NCBI RefSeq assembly: GCF_000144405.1
Contig: NC_014371.1
Coordinates: 310,001 to 374,000, forward strand
Origin: Prevotella melaninogenica ATCC 25845
Lineage (GTDB): Bacteria; Bacteroidota; Bacteroidia; Bacteroidales; Bacteroidaceae
Length of the DNA: 64,000 nucleotides
Direction of reading: 5' to 3'
A program made the position numbers and the translations under genes. The first letter of the stretch is position 1. Each line of letters starts with the position of its first letter. Positions 63,526 to 64,000 of this stretch are shown here, piece by piece. Under the pieces are notes generated by a model, which was not told where the DNA came from, searched no databases, and was given only the letters and a program-made list of their open reading frames with translations.

Positions 63526-64000
63526 ATGAAAAAGATAATTGCAGCAGCGTTCCTTGCAGGTCTTGCAGTACAGGTGTCAGCTCAAAGCGGAACTAACTCT
63601 CCATATAGTCAGTATGGATTAGGTGCTTTGGCATCTCAGGCAACAAGTTTTAATCGTGGTATGAACGGATTGGCATACGGATTTCATGAGCGTAATCAGG
63701 TGAACTATGCGAACCCTGCTTCATACGCTTCTGTTGACTCTCTTTCATTCATATTTGATGCAGGTGTTAGCCTTCAGTTGACTAATTTTGAGGAAAATGG
63801 TAACAAGGTAAATGCTAAGAATGCTGATATTGAATACGTTGTTGCGTCATTCAGAGCTTTTAAGCATGTGGGTGTTAGCTTTGGTCTTTTACCTTATACA
63901 AATGTAGGTTACAACTTTAGTAACACTCAAAATGTCAATGCTTTCCCAAGTACATCTTCTGTAAATGCTACGTATTCCAATGCTTATAATGGTAGTGGTG
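63526..64000 (+). CDS. Outer-membrane beta-barrel protein, truncated by window end
   Basis: The first 158 codons of a protein that runs off the window. A Sec signal (IIAAAFLAGLAVQVSAQ) is followed by SPYSQYGLGALASQATSFNR and strands such as NYANPASYASVDSLSF. This N-terminal pattern, with GLG and NPAS motifs, is common to FadL/OmpP1-like and related barrels of Bacteroidota. It is divergent from the DUF4105 gene. The family cannot be settled from the part seen. Confidence 0.75.
   Translation, partial: MKKIIAAAFLAGLAVQVSAQSGTNSPYSQYGLGALASQATSFNRGMNGLAYGFHERNQVNYANPASYASVDSLSFIFDAGVSLQLTNFEENGNKVNAKNADIEYVVASFRAFKHVGVSFGLLPYTNVGYNFSNTQNVNAFPSTSSVNATYSNAYNGSG

Noticed and set aside
1..64000. tRNA or rRNA genes
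   Set aside because: No cloverleaf with a TTC-containing T arm, and no rRNA-like stretch, was found in the intergenic regions on reading; a covariance search was not possible.

Overview
The window looks like chromosome from a Prevotella-like member of the Bacteroidota. The evidence is promoters of the Bacteroidota type (TTG, about 20 bases, then TAnnTTTG), few Shine-Dalgarno sequences, several lineage-typical families (CCDC81-type HU-SPOR protein, DUF1573, NspC, AAA-CYTH protein, CcsBA fusion, SecA of about 1,100 residues) and AT-rich intergenic DNA. The genus is an inference. No tRNA, rRNA or CRISPR array was seen.

Layout. 28-3072: nucleoside phosphorylase, a degenerate exonuclease III-like protein and mnmE. 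3114-9349 (minus): a four-gene SMC-type operon with the architecture of a Wadjet (JetABCD/MksBEFG-like) anti-plasmid system. 9959-13987: a lipoprotein, rfbC, a membrane-anchored HU-SPOR protein, an FHA protein and a DUF1573 protein. 14278-23900: aspS, two small winged-helix-type proteins, manC, a phytase-like esterase, a short sigma-70 factor, DedA, a TPR protein and glnS. 24210-24310: a probable small RNA, followed by mntH. 26514-33775: a small membrane protein, nth, a DUF2461 protein, valS, mazG, a lipoprotein and rnz. 34374-37035: a small membrane protein, rpsF-rpsR-rplI and a P-loop/CYTH protein. 37086-38957: an IS1182-type insertion sequence. 38979-44621: a GH109-like oxidoreductase, a short DnaJ, nspC, a ThiE-like protein and prs. 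44866-45165: a short transcription unit with a probable 26-residue protein. 45766-49964: a MORN protein, glgB and a membrane protein. 50632-57405: a porin, an imelysin lipoprotein, a di-heme lipoprotein and CcsBA, apparently one metal/electron-transfer operon. 57639-63369 (minus): an ABC ATPase overlapping secA, a small exported protein and a DUF4105 membrane protein. From 63526: the start of an outer-membrane protein that runs off the window.

The least explained structure is intergenic. Two sequence-unrelated repeat families share a strict 22-bp period. Family A has four copies, each exactly 95 bp (four 22-bp units plus a 7-bp end). Family B has five copies of three or four 22-bp units with a CAC-N5-GTG dyad at unit junctions. 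All nine lie between genes. They are the best candidates here for something undescribed; the Wadjet-like operon is the clearest defence system.
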